Assembly: GCA_009746045.1 (NCBI GenBank)
Contig: RPFO01000238.1
Location: 1-45,395, forward strand
Direction: 5' to 3'
From: Mesostigma viride
Lineage: Eukaryota > Streptophyta > Mesostigmatophyceae > Mesostigmatales > Mesostigmataceae
Length of the DNA: 45,395 nucleotides
Position 1 is the first letter of the stretch. Each line of letters starts with the position of its first letter. The position numbers were made by a program, and so were the translations under genes. Below are positions 9,395 through 18,379 of the stretch, one piece after another. Below the pieces are notes generated by a model, which did no database searches, was not told where the DNA came from, and worked only from the letters and a program-made list of their open reading frames with translations.

Positions 9395-10017
9395 TAAATA
9401 TATCGTGGGACCCTGCCAGGGACCCTGGCGTAGTATCCGCCAATGGGAGGCTGCCACGTGGCACCCTGAGATTCCCATGGGACTATCTGACCAATCGGCG
9501 ACCGCCACGTGGCACCAGGGACCCGTGGGACCCTGGCCACCCATGGGACCACCCTGGCCAATGGGACGCTGCCACGTGGCACCCATGGGACTCCCTGTCC
9601 AATCGGTAACTGCCACGTGGCACCAGGGACCCCGAATCTCCGTGGGACCCTGTACTCCCATGGTACTCCCTGTCCAATCGGATCCCGCCACGTGGCACCC
9701 AGGGACCCTGGCGTCCCATGAGACACCATGTCCAATCGGAACCTGCCACGTGGCACCAGGGACCCCGAATCTCCGTGGGACCCTGTACTCCCATGGTACT
9801 CCCTGTCCAATCGGATCCCGCCACGTGGCACCCAGGGACCCTGGCGTCCCATGAGACACCATGTCCAATCGGAACCTGCCACGTGGCACCCACGGGGGTC
9901 CCTGGAGTCCCATGGGACATCCGGACGAATGGATAGTTGCCACGTGGCACCATGTGAATCTGGAATTCCATGAGACTAGGCTGACCAATCGGGACATGCC
10001 ACGTGGCACACAGGTCA
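9395..10017. repeat. array of G-box plus CCAAT modules, right half
   Basis: Mirror image of 8722-9344 with the same order of modules, so the centre of the palindrome carries about twenty G-box/CCAAT units in total. It differs from the left half by at least one indel (GACTCCAGGGACC form here). Confidence 0.85.
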
Positions 10018-10252
10018 CGTGACAGGCGCGGGTGGCGGGAAATCCCTATTCTTCGTGGGATTCTGGTACCCCTATAGCTCCATTAGCTATTTATAGTATG
10101 CGGTTTAGATTTTTTTTTAAGTGGGGCTCATTGTTGGACTCATTGTGAGACAAATTTCAATAGGAATCGAGTCTTATTAAAAGTTATATAAGACAGTCCA
10201 TGGGATATAGCCTTTTCCAATAGGCTATATAAGTTGATCCCTATTTGCCTGT

Positions 10253-10921
10253 TTAACGCATCTCCCGGTTAAACGAGGGATGGCTGTGGAGACGGCACAT
10301 CATCATGTGCTTGTGGCGGTCGAAAATGTCGCTGAGAACGTTGGCCAAATGGATCGTTGGCACACCCCCGTTGGCCTCCGTGTCGTCAGCCAACACTGCC
10401 GCGCACAGAATATCGACCAACTCCTCCACGCGACGCTCCATCGTTTTCTCGCGATCCACATCAGGAATGGATGCGAAATAGGCGTCCCTCGCCGCCCTAG
10501 TGTGGGGGCCGGGGCTCACGCCAATCTGTTCGATCACCTCCACAAAATCAGTGTAGGTGTAATCCATCTGCTCCAAACGATCAGCGCGGGTAGTGTACAA
10601 GTACCCCTCCGCCTCACGCAAGCGGGGCACAGACACCTTGTCATAAATGGCCCTCAGCTGATCATGCGTCAACTCATACAGGCGACGGGTAGTCGCCGTG
10701 TTCAGATCGTGCAACCAATCGGGGTTGGCATCGCGGAACTCCAGTTCCTCGTCAATCAAATTGCGCACAGCGCTAACCTTTGCCTCCATTATCGCCAGCA
10801 CGGCCTCCCATTCCTTGTGAGAGGCCTTGTTCACACCACGCAAGTAGGGCCAGCTGAGCTCTGCCAACACGTACAAAATTTCGCTTGGCAGATCCTCGAA
10901 AGTAGCACCAGCATGGGCCAT
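10253..10921 (-). CDS. F-box-like protein, right copy
   Basis: Mirror copy of 7819-8487, intact at 222 residues with the same FEDLPSEIL start region. It differs from the left copy at a few positions, for example Glu for Lys in the EEL(K/E)FRD segment and Arg for Ser in RL(S/R)EAEG. Its TATA box is at 11022-11028 (minus strand). Both copies being open suggests both are expressed or recently were. Confidence 0.8.
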   Translation of the reverse strand: MAHAGATFEDLPSEILYVLAELSWPYLRGVNKASHKEWEAVLAIMEAKVSAVRNLIDEELEFRDANPDWLHDLNTATTRRLYELTHDQLRAIYDKVSVPRLREAEGYLYTTRADRLEQMDYTYTDFVEVIEQIGVSPGPHTRAARDAYFASIPDVDREKTMERRVEELVDILCAAVLADDTEANGGVPTIHLANVLSDIFDRHKHMMMCRLHSHPSFNREMR

Positions 10922-11176
10922 TGTGTATTTTACAGCTGTAAGGATGGCTGTCTGCGTGTGGATGACTGTGTGCCTGGCAGTGTCGGAGGTGAGACCTACC
11001 CCCAAACGCCCGTGACTCCGCTTTTATACCCTCTCGGCCACGGCGTCCCACGATAGTGCCGTGCAAGCGTCGCGCCGGGAATATTCCCACGGATATTCCG
11101 TGGAGCGCCGCGCCGGCGCGGCGCCGGCAACTATCGTGGGATACCGTGCCACGTGGCGCCCATCCATAGGCTCCCA

Positions 11177-11783
11177 CGAAAAGTTCGTGCTATGTGGATA
11201 GCCCGAACTTTTGGGGATAGCCCGAACTTTTCGAAACCTTGCTAGGGAAAAGTAAAAGTTTCCAGTGGGGATCCCAGCCATTTTGAAAAGTTCGGGCTAT
11301 GGTTCGGGCTATCGATTTATAGCCCGAACCTCCCCTTTTCTCCCTCTGGGCGGTGTGTTGCTATGGGTGGATGCTACTCTTTTTTTTACTCTGTTTCCCA
11401 ACACATAAAATTTTATGTGTTAGCAATTGTCATCTATATATAATCATAGCTAATACCCCTATATTTTATGTGTTAGCAATCCTATCTGTATATACAGGAA
11501 ATACCCCTATATTTTATGTGTTAGCAATCTAAGGAAGAAACACACACATACACTGCACACTGTCCAAATAACCAAGTCCCTACCCCATGTACAATGCATG
11601 ACACCACCGCCCAAGGGGAAAAAGGGTCCGGTTCGGGCTATAAACTGATAGCCCGAACCATAGCCCGAACTTTTCAAATGGCTGGGATCCTCACTGGAAA
11701 CTTTTACTTTTCCCTAGCAAGGTTTCCAAAAGTTCGGGCTATCCCCAAAAGTTCGGGCTATCCGCATAGCCCGAACTTTTCGC
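11177..11783. repeat. long-inverted-repeat non-coding element, copy 2 (mirror)
   Basis: Mirror copy of 6957-7562 with the same ~180-bp arms of GTTCGGGCTAT units and the AT-rich core of ACACATAAAAT repeats. It lies between the F-box-like gene and the multi-zinc-motif gene. Confidence 0.8.
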
Positions 11784-11928
11784 AAACAAGTCAAGTCCTA
11801 CGCCTAGTGCATGAGTGTTGGATTTGCATGCAAAGAGTCTTATTCATTACAAAATAGAATACCACAAGTCCCTATCAACAGTAGCCTCCATAGGCTTGCA
11901 TGGGCCAATCAAGTGCCCAGATGACACC

Positions 11929-13116
11929 CTACGCGAAGAAATAGGGCTTGTTGGACCCCACAACATCGTACAGAAGGAAGCCCCCGGCCTCTGCATTACG
12001 CTTGAGACGGTTGTTGGGGCGGCTAAAGCCCGGGAAAGCGACAGCCTCAGAAACAAGGCTGCAGAACTTGGCGCACTCGTAGCAGACCAAGTCAACGTCT
12101 AAAGAACGAGGCCTTGGAGCCACATACAGGTTCTGCACGTTGATGTCGATGCGCTTCATGCACTTCTGGCACTGCCTGCGAGGCCAGTAAAACTTGTCAC
12201 TGGAGGGGCCGTCGTGCGTGTTGTCCTGGGCGCGCTCTGCCATCTTGTGGAGTTCCTCGTTGTACTGGAACACCTCATCGATATGGCCCTTGTACTCCCA
12301 ATACTGCATGCCGCGAGACATGGCCTTGCTGATGACCACGTTGTTGTCGACATACTGGGCCAGGAACTCGTTGCGGCAGATCCCACAAACGACGTCGCCA
12401 ACCACGAGCTTGGCAACACGGAAATGGGAAGTGGTCTCCAGCATCTGAGGGGTGACCTCCTTCACCACTTCGTGCGCGTGGAGAGCAGGCTTCTTGCACA
12501 CAGCGCACATGCACTTGGACAGAGGGTAGCCGGTGGGAGGAGGTGGGAGACGCTTGGGCTCATATTCGTACTTGTAAATCTGCAAGCCCGTGTCAAAATT
12601 CTTGACAGTCTCCTGCACCTGCTCCGTGGGAGGAGAGGGACCTAGTGCATCCACCTTGTCGCTCAGTTCATCCAGAGCGCACCCCCGGCACTGCATCTCC
12701 CCGTTCTCCTTCTTGCACACTGCCCTCTCCGGCACCTTTTTGCAGGTGACGCAATGCACCAGAGGAAACTTGGAATCGCCACTACCATTTGGCCACACAT
12801 GGCCTGCTGGAGGCCAAATGTCAGAGTCCTTAAACCGAGGGGCGAATAGCCCAGGGAGAGGAGCAGGCACGTACACAGGCGCAGGCACTGGCGCAGCAGG
12901 CACTGGCACTGGCACAATCACAGGCACTGGCGCTGGCACAGGCGCAGGCACTGGCACAAGCGCAGGAGCTATGGCGGAACAACCAGTCCTAGTTTTTGTG
13001 CAGCGAGGATATGGCAATCCATAGATTTTGGGAGCCTGGAGCCCATAGATGGCCCTAGTCTGTGCCCTAGTCTGACGCCTGAACACCGGCCCAGCTGCTG
13101 CATCAAGCTGAGACAT
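11929..13116 (-). CDS. multi-zinc-motif protein with Pro/Val repeat, right copy
   Basis: Mirror copy of 5623-6810. It is intact and, as far as I can see, encodes the same 395-residue product with the Val-Pro-Ala repeat and the five or more paired-Cys knuckles. The full conservation of both copies contrasts with the broken RING and F-box-like copies. The GGTACAAAGGTC box is near 13190-13201 (minus strand). Confidence 0.85.
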   Translation of the reverse strand: MSQLDAAAGPVFRRQTRAQTRAIYGLQAPKIYGLPYPRCTKTRTGCSAIAPALVPVPAPVPAPVPVIVPVPVPAAPVPAPVYVPAPLPGLFAPRFKDSDIWPPAGHVWPNGSGDSKFPLVHCVTCKKVPERAVCKKENGEMQCRGCALDELSDKVDALGPSPPTEQVQETVKNFDTGLQIYKYEYEPKRLPPPPTGYPLSKCMCAVCKKPALHAHEVVKEVTPQMLETTSHFRVAKLVVGDVVCGICRNEFLAQYVDNNVVISKAMSRGMQYWEYKGHIDEVFQYNEELHKMAERAQDNTHDGPSSDKFYWPRRQCQKCMKRIDINVQNLYVAPRPRSLDVDLVCYECAKFCSLVSEAVAFPGFSRPNNRLKRNAEAGGFLLYDVVGSNKPYFFA

Positions 13117-13586
13117 GGCGGTCTGCTGTTGTTTTCTGCGCTGGCTATGGCTGTTCTGTGGTGTGATGGTGCATTTGGTAGGCCTGCACGACCTTTGTAC
13201 CTGTGGAAACTGGCCCTCCCACGAGATCTTCATCGGACGGCTGGGATCGATCCTCTAGAAGGTTCCATGGCGCGGCGCGGCGCGGCGCGGTAGTGACGTG
13301 GCGGAATGCCGTGCCACGGTACTCGGACCAGTATCCATGATACTGGTCCGGCCGTACCGGCGCCGCGCCGTATCCGAGATACGCCGTACTATCATGGGAG
13401 ATCTGAATTGCCGTGGACCGTCCGATCTCTGCCACGTGGCGGCGTCCCGTGGGAGATCGTCGTGCCACGGAATATTCCGCGAAGATGCCGTGGGGCGGGT
13501 ACAAAGGTCCGACACCACGTCAAAGTGGGCACTTCTCGCCTGCTCCAGCATCCCAACAGCACTAGCACCACTACCACAAAGAAGAC
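13117..13586. promoter_or_regulatory. divergent promoter region, right arm
   Basis: Mirror of 5153-5622 with GGTACAAAGGTC-type boxes in both directions (near 13190 minus; 13498-13509 plus, 89 nt before the ATG at 13587), GGAATATTCC near 13470, a G-box near 13433, and the hairpin around 13325-13350. Confidence 0.6.
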
Positions 13587-14222
13587 ATGGCCGCTGCCAC
13601 TTTTAACAGCCTGCCAGCTGAGATTGTGCACGAAATCGTGGAGTTGGCATGGCCCCACGGGTGTGGTGTCAGCAAGGAGCTGCAAGTGCCGTGGGACGCT
13701 GTCAAAGCTAAGACAGAGCAGCGAAGGATGCAGCTGTTGGATGCTATTGCCACTGAGCTTGAGGGGCGCTTCCTCTCTAAGCGCAGGCAGCCAGGGCCGT
13801 TTTGCCACTATACAGGATGGGCCCTGCGCAACTTTGCCATCGCCATCGCTCAAGGCGGTGTGCAGTCCCTTTCCACTTTTGAGAAGAGGATGGACGCCTG
13901 CAAGTATGGCGATAGGCGTATGGAGGTGGCAACTCTGGCCATCGACCTAGAGGTTAAGCTGTCTGAACGCGTTTGCGCGATTCCCCGCCTGTGGGATGTG
14001 ATGAAGGAGTATGTTGAATCCATTCCTCAGGTGGATAAGGATAAGACCGCAGAGGAGCATTGCCGTGTGCTCGTGGACCTCGTGAAGGCCGAGTACCACG
14101 CCTATCTGCCTGTCAACTTTTCCCCCGCTGCCTGCGAGAGGGAACTGAGGGTCATGAATGCCACCTGCGACAAGATGTACGACAAGTTCTGTCGCCGCCT
14201 GGCCCTGGAGGGGGTTCACTAA
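13587..14222 (+). CDS. F-box-like protein, intact right copy
   Basis: This is a 211-residue protein starting MAAATFNSLPAEIVHEIV. Residues ~6-40 fit an F-box-like helix pair (LPxEI core). The remainder is helical with no recognised domain. It is a paralogue of the 222-residue protein at 7819/10921, sharing the N-terminus and the SIPxVDxxKT motif. So the arm carries two members of one family, probably from an old duplication. The left copy (4519-5152) is frameshifted twice. A role as SCF substrate receptor is inferred from the N-terminus only. Confidence 0.8.
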   Translation: MAAATFNSLPAEIVHEIVELAWPHGCGVSKELQVPWDAVKAKTEQRRMQLLDAIATELEGRFLSKRRQPGPFCHYTGWALRNFAIAIAQGGVQSLSTFEKRMDACKYGDRRMEVATLAIDLEVKLSERVCAIPRLWDVMKEYVESIPQVDKDKTAEEHCRVLVDLVKAEYHAYLPVNFSPAACERELRVMNATCDKMYDKFCRRLALEGVH

Positions 14223-14928
14223 CTAAGTGCCCCTTTGGAATAGACAAAGTCCCCTATGGGCATTAAGCCTTATTATGATTCTAATGGAAATCCATGACTT
14301 TGTCTCTATCTCATGGCGTCTCATAGTACAATTGCACTAGGAATCGTAGTACAGACAGTATAATAGAAGTAGAAATGCATCAGGTGTTACTACAGTAGTA
14401 CAGATTACTACAAATACGCAACTGCTTGTGTATTGTAGGATTTCCCACTAGAATCCGTCCAAGTGTCGTGCCATACTGCCACGTGGCAACCTGGACGGTC
14501 TGACACGACAGTCCGTACAAGACTGTATCCGTCAGCTGCCGGTTCGGACGGCCTGCTATGTCAGTACCGTGCCACGTCAGATCTGACAGCGTGCCACGTC
14601 AGTCCGCGCCGCGCCGGTTCCGTCGCGCGTCGGTTACGAAGATCTGCCACGACAGTCGGCACACTGTCCCGTCTGACACCTGTCAGAACCGTCAGACTGC
14701 CATGACAGTCCGTATCCCTGTCACGTAACTGCCGACGCGGCGCGACCGTTTCCTTCTAGCGACCGTCCCACGGCATATTCGTGGGAATATTCCCGGAATA
14801 TGCCGGGAATATGCCGTTCGCCCTCCTCCCCACGAGGCCAAATGCCCAAACACGACCAAAAATGCAGCCAAACCCTCACGAACCACTCAGAACAGCAGCA
14901 GGATACCACTATCAGCAGCTAGCCAGCT
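14223..14928. promoter_or_regulatory. intergenic region upstream of the right RING copy
   Basis: Mirror of 3812-4518: AT-rich 3' part with GTAGTAC runs, then TGACAG/GACAGTC-rich sequence with one G-box (14479-14487), then GGAATATTCC/GGCATATTC palindromes at 14775-14815 just before the RING gene. No gene seen. Confidence 0.5.
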
Positions 14929-16468
14929 ATGGCGACGACCCAAGAACATGAGGCCCAGGAACCTGAGCGTACGTATTTTCCCATGCATGTCTGTTTTTGT
15001 GTTTCCTTGGTTTGTTTTTTGGGCATTTTCAGCAGCTGACAGGAACGCCATGGTCATTTTCTATTCATTCTTTGCAGGCTGGAACCCCTCTGACGACCTT
15101 TTTGACCACAACGACTACGACCACCTGGACGACGCAGGCACGGAAGTCAATTCGCACGCTGCGATCGACGACCTGGTGGCTCAGTCTCGCCCTGCGGCTG
15201 CTCCCAGTACGTGGTCTGCTGTTTTATGCATCCCTTTTCGATTGCCTGCTGGATTTTGCAGGTGATGGCCACTATCTGTTGGATGTTGCAGGTGATGGCC
15301 ACTATCTGATACATTTTGCAGTTGTCTGTGTGTTTTCCTTTGCATGCAGGCCTGCTGCGTGGTGGTCCCAGCTCCCGTTCTCGTTCTGGAGGCGCTGGGC
15401 CCAGCGGTGGGGACTTAGCCGCATTGCAGCGCCAGCTGAGGGAGACGCAGGAGGAGTTGGAGCGCGAGAGGAACCGCAGCAGGCGTCGTTCTTTCTCCCC
15501 TGATCCCACTCGCGAAGAGCTCAAGAAGATGCGCTTGGCTCTCGAGGAGGCGAACCACAAGATCACGTGGTTCGAGAAGAGGCTGGCGTGCTGCGACATC
15601 TGCACCGAGCCCTTCGGCACGGAGGGGAAGTACCCCATCATCTACCTCGTGGAGGGCGTCCACACCTGCGTCCCTCAGCACTGCAACAGTGCGCTGATAT
15701 GCTCGAGGCCCACGCTCTGGAGTATAATTCTACCAGGCCCAACGCCCGTGTGATTGGCAAGCGCTGCCCAGAATGCAAGGAGCTCCTGATGCGCACTGGC
15801 AGCCAGTACAAGCGCAATGTGGGTGTCGACAGACTCACATTCACCCTTGTGAATGTGCGTCTGTGCGCTCGCGGGTGCGGCGGCGAGGTCGTGCTCGGCG
15901 AGGAGGCGATTCACGACAACACCTGCGCTAAGCTTGTCAGGCCCTGCCCCAACAAGCTTTCTCTCCCTGGTGATAACGGCACCGTGACCATCCTGGGCTG
16001 CACCTACCAGGCCACCAGCCGCGAGGACTTGGATCGCCACCTGCGCGTGGTGGACAACGTGTCAGAGTGTGGTTTCCGTGGTCTGCCGGCCGCCATCGCC
16101 GCCGCCGCCGCCGCTGCTGCTCCTCCTGCTGCTCGTGCTGCTGCTCCTGCTGCTGCTCCTGCTGCTCGCGCTTCTTTCGCTGTTCGCGCTGTGGGGGGAA
16201 TGAGAATTACCCCGCGGGAGTCAACGGTTTCCTGTCCGCCCTGCAGTACATCAGGGATCACCCCCAGTTGGAGTGCTCCGGGTCTGCGGGCAATGCACTG
16301 GCTGTGGCCTTCTTTGAGGCACTCGGCGGTGGCGTCGGGTGGGACGCGCTGGCCATGAGGCGGTTGGTGGATCGCTTCCGCGACGGGGCGAGGCGCATTG
16401 TTGAGAGGGACGCACACTTGGTTGCTGATGTTCAGCACCGGGAGGTGATTGTGGTTGAGGATGAGTAG
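14929..16468 (+). CDS. spliced RING-type zinc finger protein, right copy, frame broken
   Basis: Exons 14929-14968, 15078-15206 and 15350-16468 mirror the left copy. Exon 1 encodes MATTQEHEAQEPE. Both introns have GTACGT donors and keep the frame. Here the break differs from the left copy: one C is missing near 15686 (CAACAG instead of CAACCAG), inside the RING Cys cluster. A second frame change lies at 16191-16198 (GTGGGGGG versus seven G in the left copy). Each copy is thus damaged, but at the first site the left copy is intact. The coiled coil (about 75-130), RING cluster and C-terminal domain are as described for the left copy. Confidence 0.75.
14969..15077 (+). other. intron 1 of the RING gene (right copy)
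   Basis: 109-nt GT-AG intron, GTACGTATTTT at the 5' end and TTCTTTGCAG at the 3' end, T-rich. Same position and phase as in the left arm. Confidence 0.75.
15207..15349 (+). other. intron 2 of the RING gene (right copy)
   Basis: 143-nt GT-AG intron, donor GTACGTGG, acceptor TTTGCATGCAG. It holds a ~27-nt tandem duplication around 15256-15310, in which TTGCAG abuts GTGATGG, and a further TTTTGCAG at 15314-15321. Confidence 0.75.
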
Positions 16469-16573
16469 GGGGTCTAGAAAGGGGAAGGGGCTATTCCTCC
16501 CTGTAGTGAGTGTGCCCTTGGAGGCACCTCGTTGAGGACATGGTTGATTAGGACTTTGCCTATTGTACATTGT

Positions 16574-16604
16574 AATAAATAAGACTCATTGCATGCAAAT
16601 CCAA
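16574..16604 (+). terminator. poly(A)/3'-end signal of the RING gene
   Basis: AATAAATAAGACTC followed by TTGCATGCAA and ATCCAACACC. The canonical AATAAA (16574-16579) plus the ten-base palindrome match the block after the multi-zinc-motif gene. The mirror signal is at 2136-2166. Confidence 0.65.
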
Positions 16605-16735
16605 CACCAATGCATCATTAGATAGGAACCCGCGGCCCGCGAATAGGACTTGAACGGATATCCCATGATACTAGAGGTTCCCACGATACTGGCGCCTGTC
16701 ACAGTACGGCCAGGTGGACGGCCGGGTGGACGGTG

Positions 16736-16831
16736 GGGTCGCCCTAGGGTTTAGTAGTATGGGGTCGCGCATGGGTTGTGTCGTGGGAGGGGGGTGGGTG
16801 ACCCCATACTACAAAACCCTAAGGTGACCCC
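16736..16831. repeat. imperfect hairpin with AAACCCTA boxes at the arm boundary
   Basis: The sequence GGGTCGCCCTAGGGTTTAGT (starting about 16737) is followed ~60 nt later by an imperfect reverse complement with four mismatches. Each side contains AAACCCTA/TAGGGTTT. The inverted-repeat arm ends at about 16759, inside this hairpin. The 16832-17139 remainder holds degenerate GTGACAGGCGCCAG/CGTGGGT repeats and the 3' end of the MYND gene. Confidence 0.6.
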
Positions 16832-17139
16832 ATTTGCCGTACGGACCTACTTGCCATGCCATGCCAATCTGCCACGTGGTATATATGGTATAGGTGACAG
16901 GCGCCAGCATACAATCCCGTGGGTGACGAGCGACAGTAGACATTCGTGTGGGTAACAGATGGCAGCATATGGTGGCGTGGGTTACAGGAGGCAGTGTTAC
17001 TCGATGGGTCTAGTTGCTATATGACTCATTGGAATAGTTCAAGTCCCATGCACATAAGGAAAATGTCATTTCATTACAATAAGAATAATAAGGAATAGGC
17101 CATTCCTAGACCCCTTTGCAGGCACGCAGGCCTGGCTGT

Positions 17140-17934
17140 TTAGCGGTTGTACATGCGCAGGCAGGGCGTCTGGCGGCCCTCAAACCCAGTGCAATCGTCT
17201 TTCACACGCAGAGTGTCCCCGCGCAGGGGGAACTTCACATCTGAGGTGCAAGTCCACACGTGGGTGAGCAGAGTGCAGTCCGCCTTGTGGATCTTCCAGT
17301 GCGCAACCTGGCACTCGCGGGAGCAGTACCGCGCATCCTGGCAGCTGGCGCACCTGCGCTTCACCTCTCTCTTGCCCTTCTTCTCACACCCCGGCGCAGC
17401 GCAGAAACCGCGAACCGACTCGGGGAAAGGACCAATGGGGCTGTCCAAAATGGGCGTGCGCACTGTGATCACCACCTTCTCGCAGGGGCGGGTATAGGGA
17501 AACGCCGTCCTCGCAACGATCTTGTCCGCGTCCTTGGGCACGCGGAAGGACAGGCCAATCCTGGTAACCAGGTCGATGAACCCGTCGTCCTCCTTCTTCT
17601 CGCGAAGGAGGACGCACAGAAGCATGAACTCGCTCTCAGGGCGAATGTGGGACAGGATCTGACTGCGAACGCAGTACTTCCTGCTGATCGCAGTGCGTAC
17701 GTCAATGAATTCAAACTCCAACTGGCGATCCAGAGCCGTAAAGGAGTCGAAACGAACCAGCACGCAAAAGGGGGTTTTCAACTTCTTTTCCCACTCATTC
17801 ACGCAGCTGTACAAATTGCTGGAGTTTTCCATGGCCTTGCGCACCACCAAGCGGTACCAGCCCCCGCACAACTCCGCAAACAGGTCGGAGTGATCCTGAG
17901 GGAGCTCATTGGCAATCAGAGGGGTGGAATCCAT
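17140..17934 (-). CDS. MYND zinc finger protein
   Basis: 264 residues, starting MDSTPLIANELPQD. A MYND finger lies at about residues 178-220 with the full Cys/His set (CAAPGC, CASC, YCSRECQ, HWKIHKADC). MYND fingers bind short proline-containing peptides and usually recruit transcription or chromatin factors. The N-terminal 170 residues form an unrecognised, mostly beta/alpha domain with no SET motif visible. The start lies 74 nt after an ATAAGCGGAGGCGGGCG promoter shared in part with the divergent RING gene. A second MYND-like protein is at 22763-23770. Confidence 0.85.
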   Translation of the reverse strand: MDSTPLIANELPQDHSDLFAELCGGWYRLVVRKAMENSSNLYSCVNEWEKKLKTPFCVLVRFDSFTALDRQLEFEFIDVRTAISRKYCVRSQILSHIRPESEFMLLCVLLREKKEDDGFIDLVTRIGLSFRVPKDADKIVARTAFPYTRPCEKVVITVRTPILDSPIGPFPESVRGFCAAPGCEKKGKREVKRRCASCQDARYCSRECQVAHWKIHKADCTLLTHVWTCTSDVKFPLRGDTLRVKDDCTGFEGRQTPCLRMYNR

Positions 17935-18379
17935 AGCGGCTGACAGTCTGTGCGTGCTCGTGCGGATTGGCGTGGTTTGGCTGCCAAACTCGCCCGCCTC
18001 CGCTTATGTGCCCGCACCCCCCCGCCCCGCCCAATAGTCCCGTGCCACGCGGCAGGTCCGGATTGGTGGGACGGAATATTCCCACGGAATATCCGCGGAG
18101 CGCCGCGCCTTCTAGAAGGGCGCCGCGCCGGGAATATTCCCATGAATATTCCGTGAGAGCGCCGCGCCGCCGCCACGTGGCAGCGTCCCATTGGTCCGCT
18201 TGGAATATTCGTGGGAATATGCCGCCGTGTCGTGCCCGCGTGACACGCGGCGGACTCCCATTGGACTGTCGTGGGTGTCGCGCGCTTCGCGCGGGCCTCG
18301 GCAGGGATAAAACGCGGAGGCGGGCGTTTGGGGGTCCCAATCCGCCCAGCACCACTCAAAACCAACTCCTCTCACTGCA
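17935..18379. promoter_or_regulatory. divergent promoter between the MYND and RING genes
   Basis: Minus-strand core promoter at 17985-18010 and plus-strand core promoter at 18306-18334 share the GCGGAGGCGGGCG element. Between them are three G-box/CCAAT-like modules (18033-18055, 18173-18195, 18241-18264: CACGTGGC or CACGCGGC followed 6-8 nt on by ATTGG). There is also a cluster of inverted GAA units: GAATATTC at 18077, 18129 and 18141, and TTCTAGAA at 18109. The latter fits the nGAAnnTTCn heat-shock-element pattern. Confidence 0.65.

Larger units (their letters stand above)
1980..16759. repeat. giant inverted repeat, two arms of about 7.39 kb
   Basis: The left arm (1980-9369) is the reverse complement of the right arm (9370-16759). 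Paired positions add to 18739 at the centre and drift to 18740-18741 outward because of small indels. All genes inside occur twice in mirror orientation. The arms are not identical. Examples are a Lys/Glu codon near 8008 versus its mirror, a Ser/Arg codon near 8126, one-base indels at 4890, 5062, 7638, 8833, 15686 and 16192, and others. The structure resembles the joined inverted terminal repeats of a linear virus genome (head-to-head junction), or an inverted duplication inside an integrated element. Confidence 0.95.

Noticed and set aside
1980-16759. Palindrome as a pure sequencing fold-back
   Set aside because: The arms differ by substitutions and the two flanks are unrelated, which a folded read would not produce. 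An assembly join of two true repeats remains possible.
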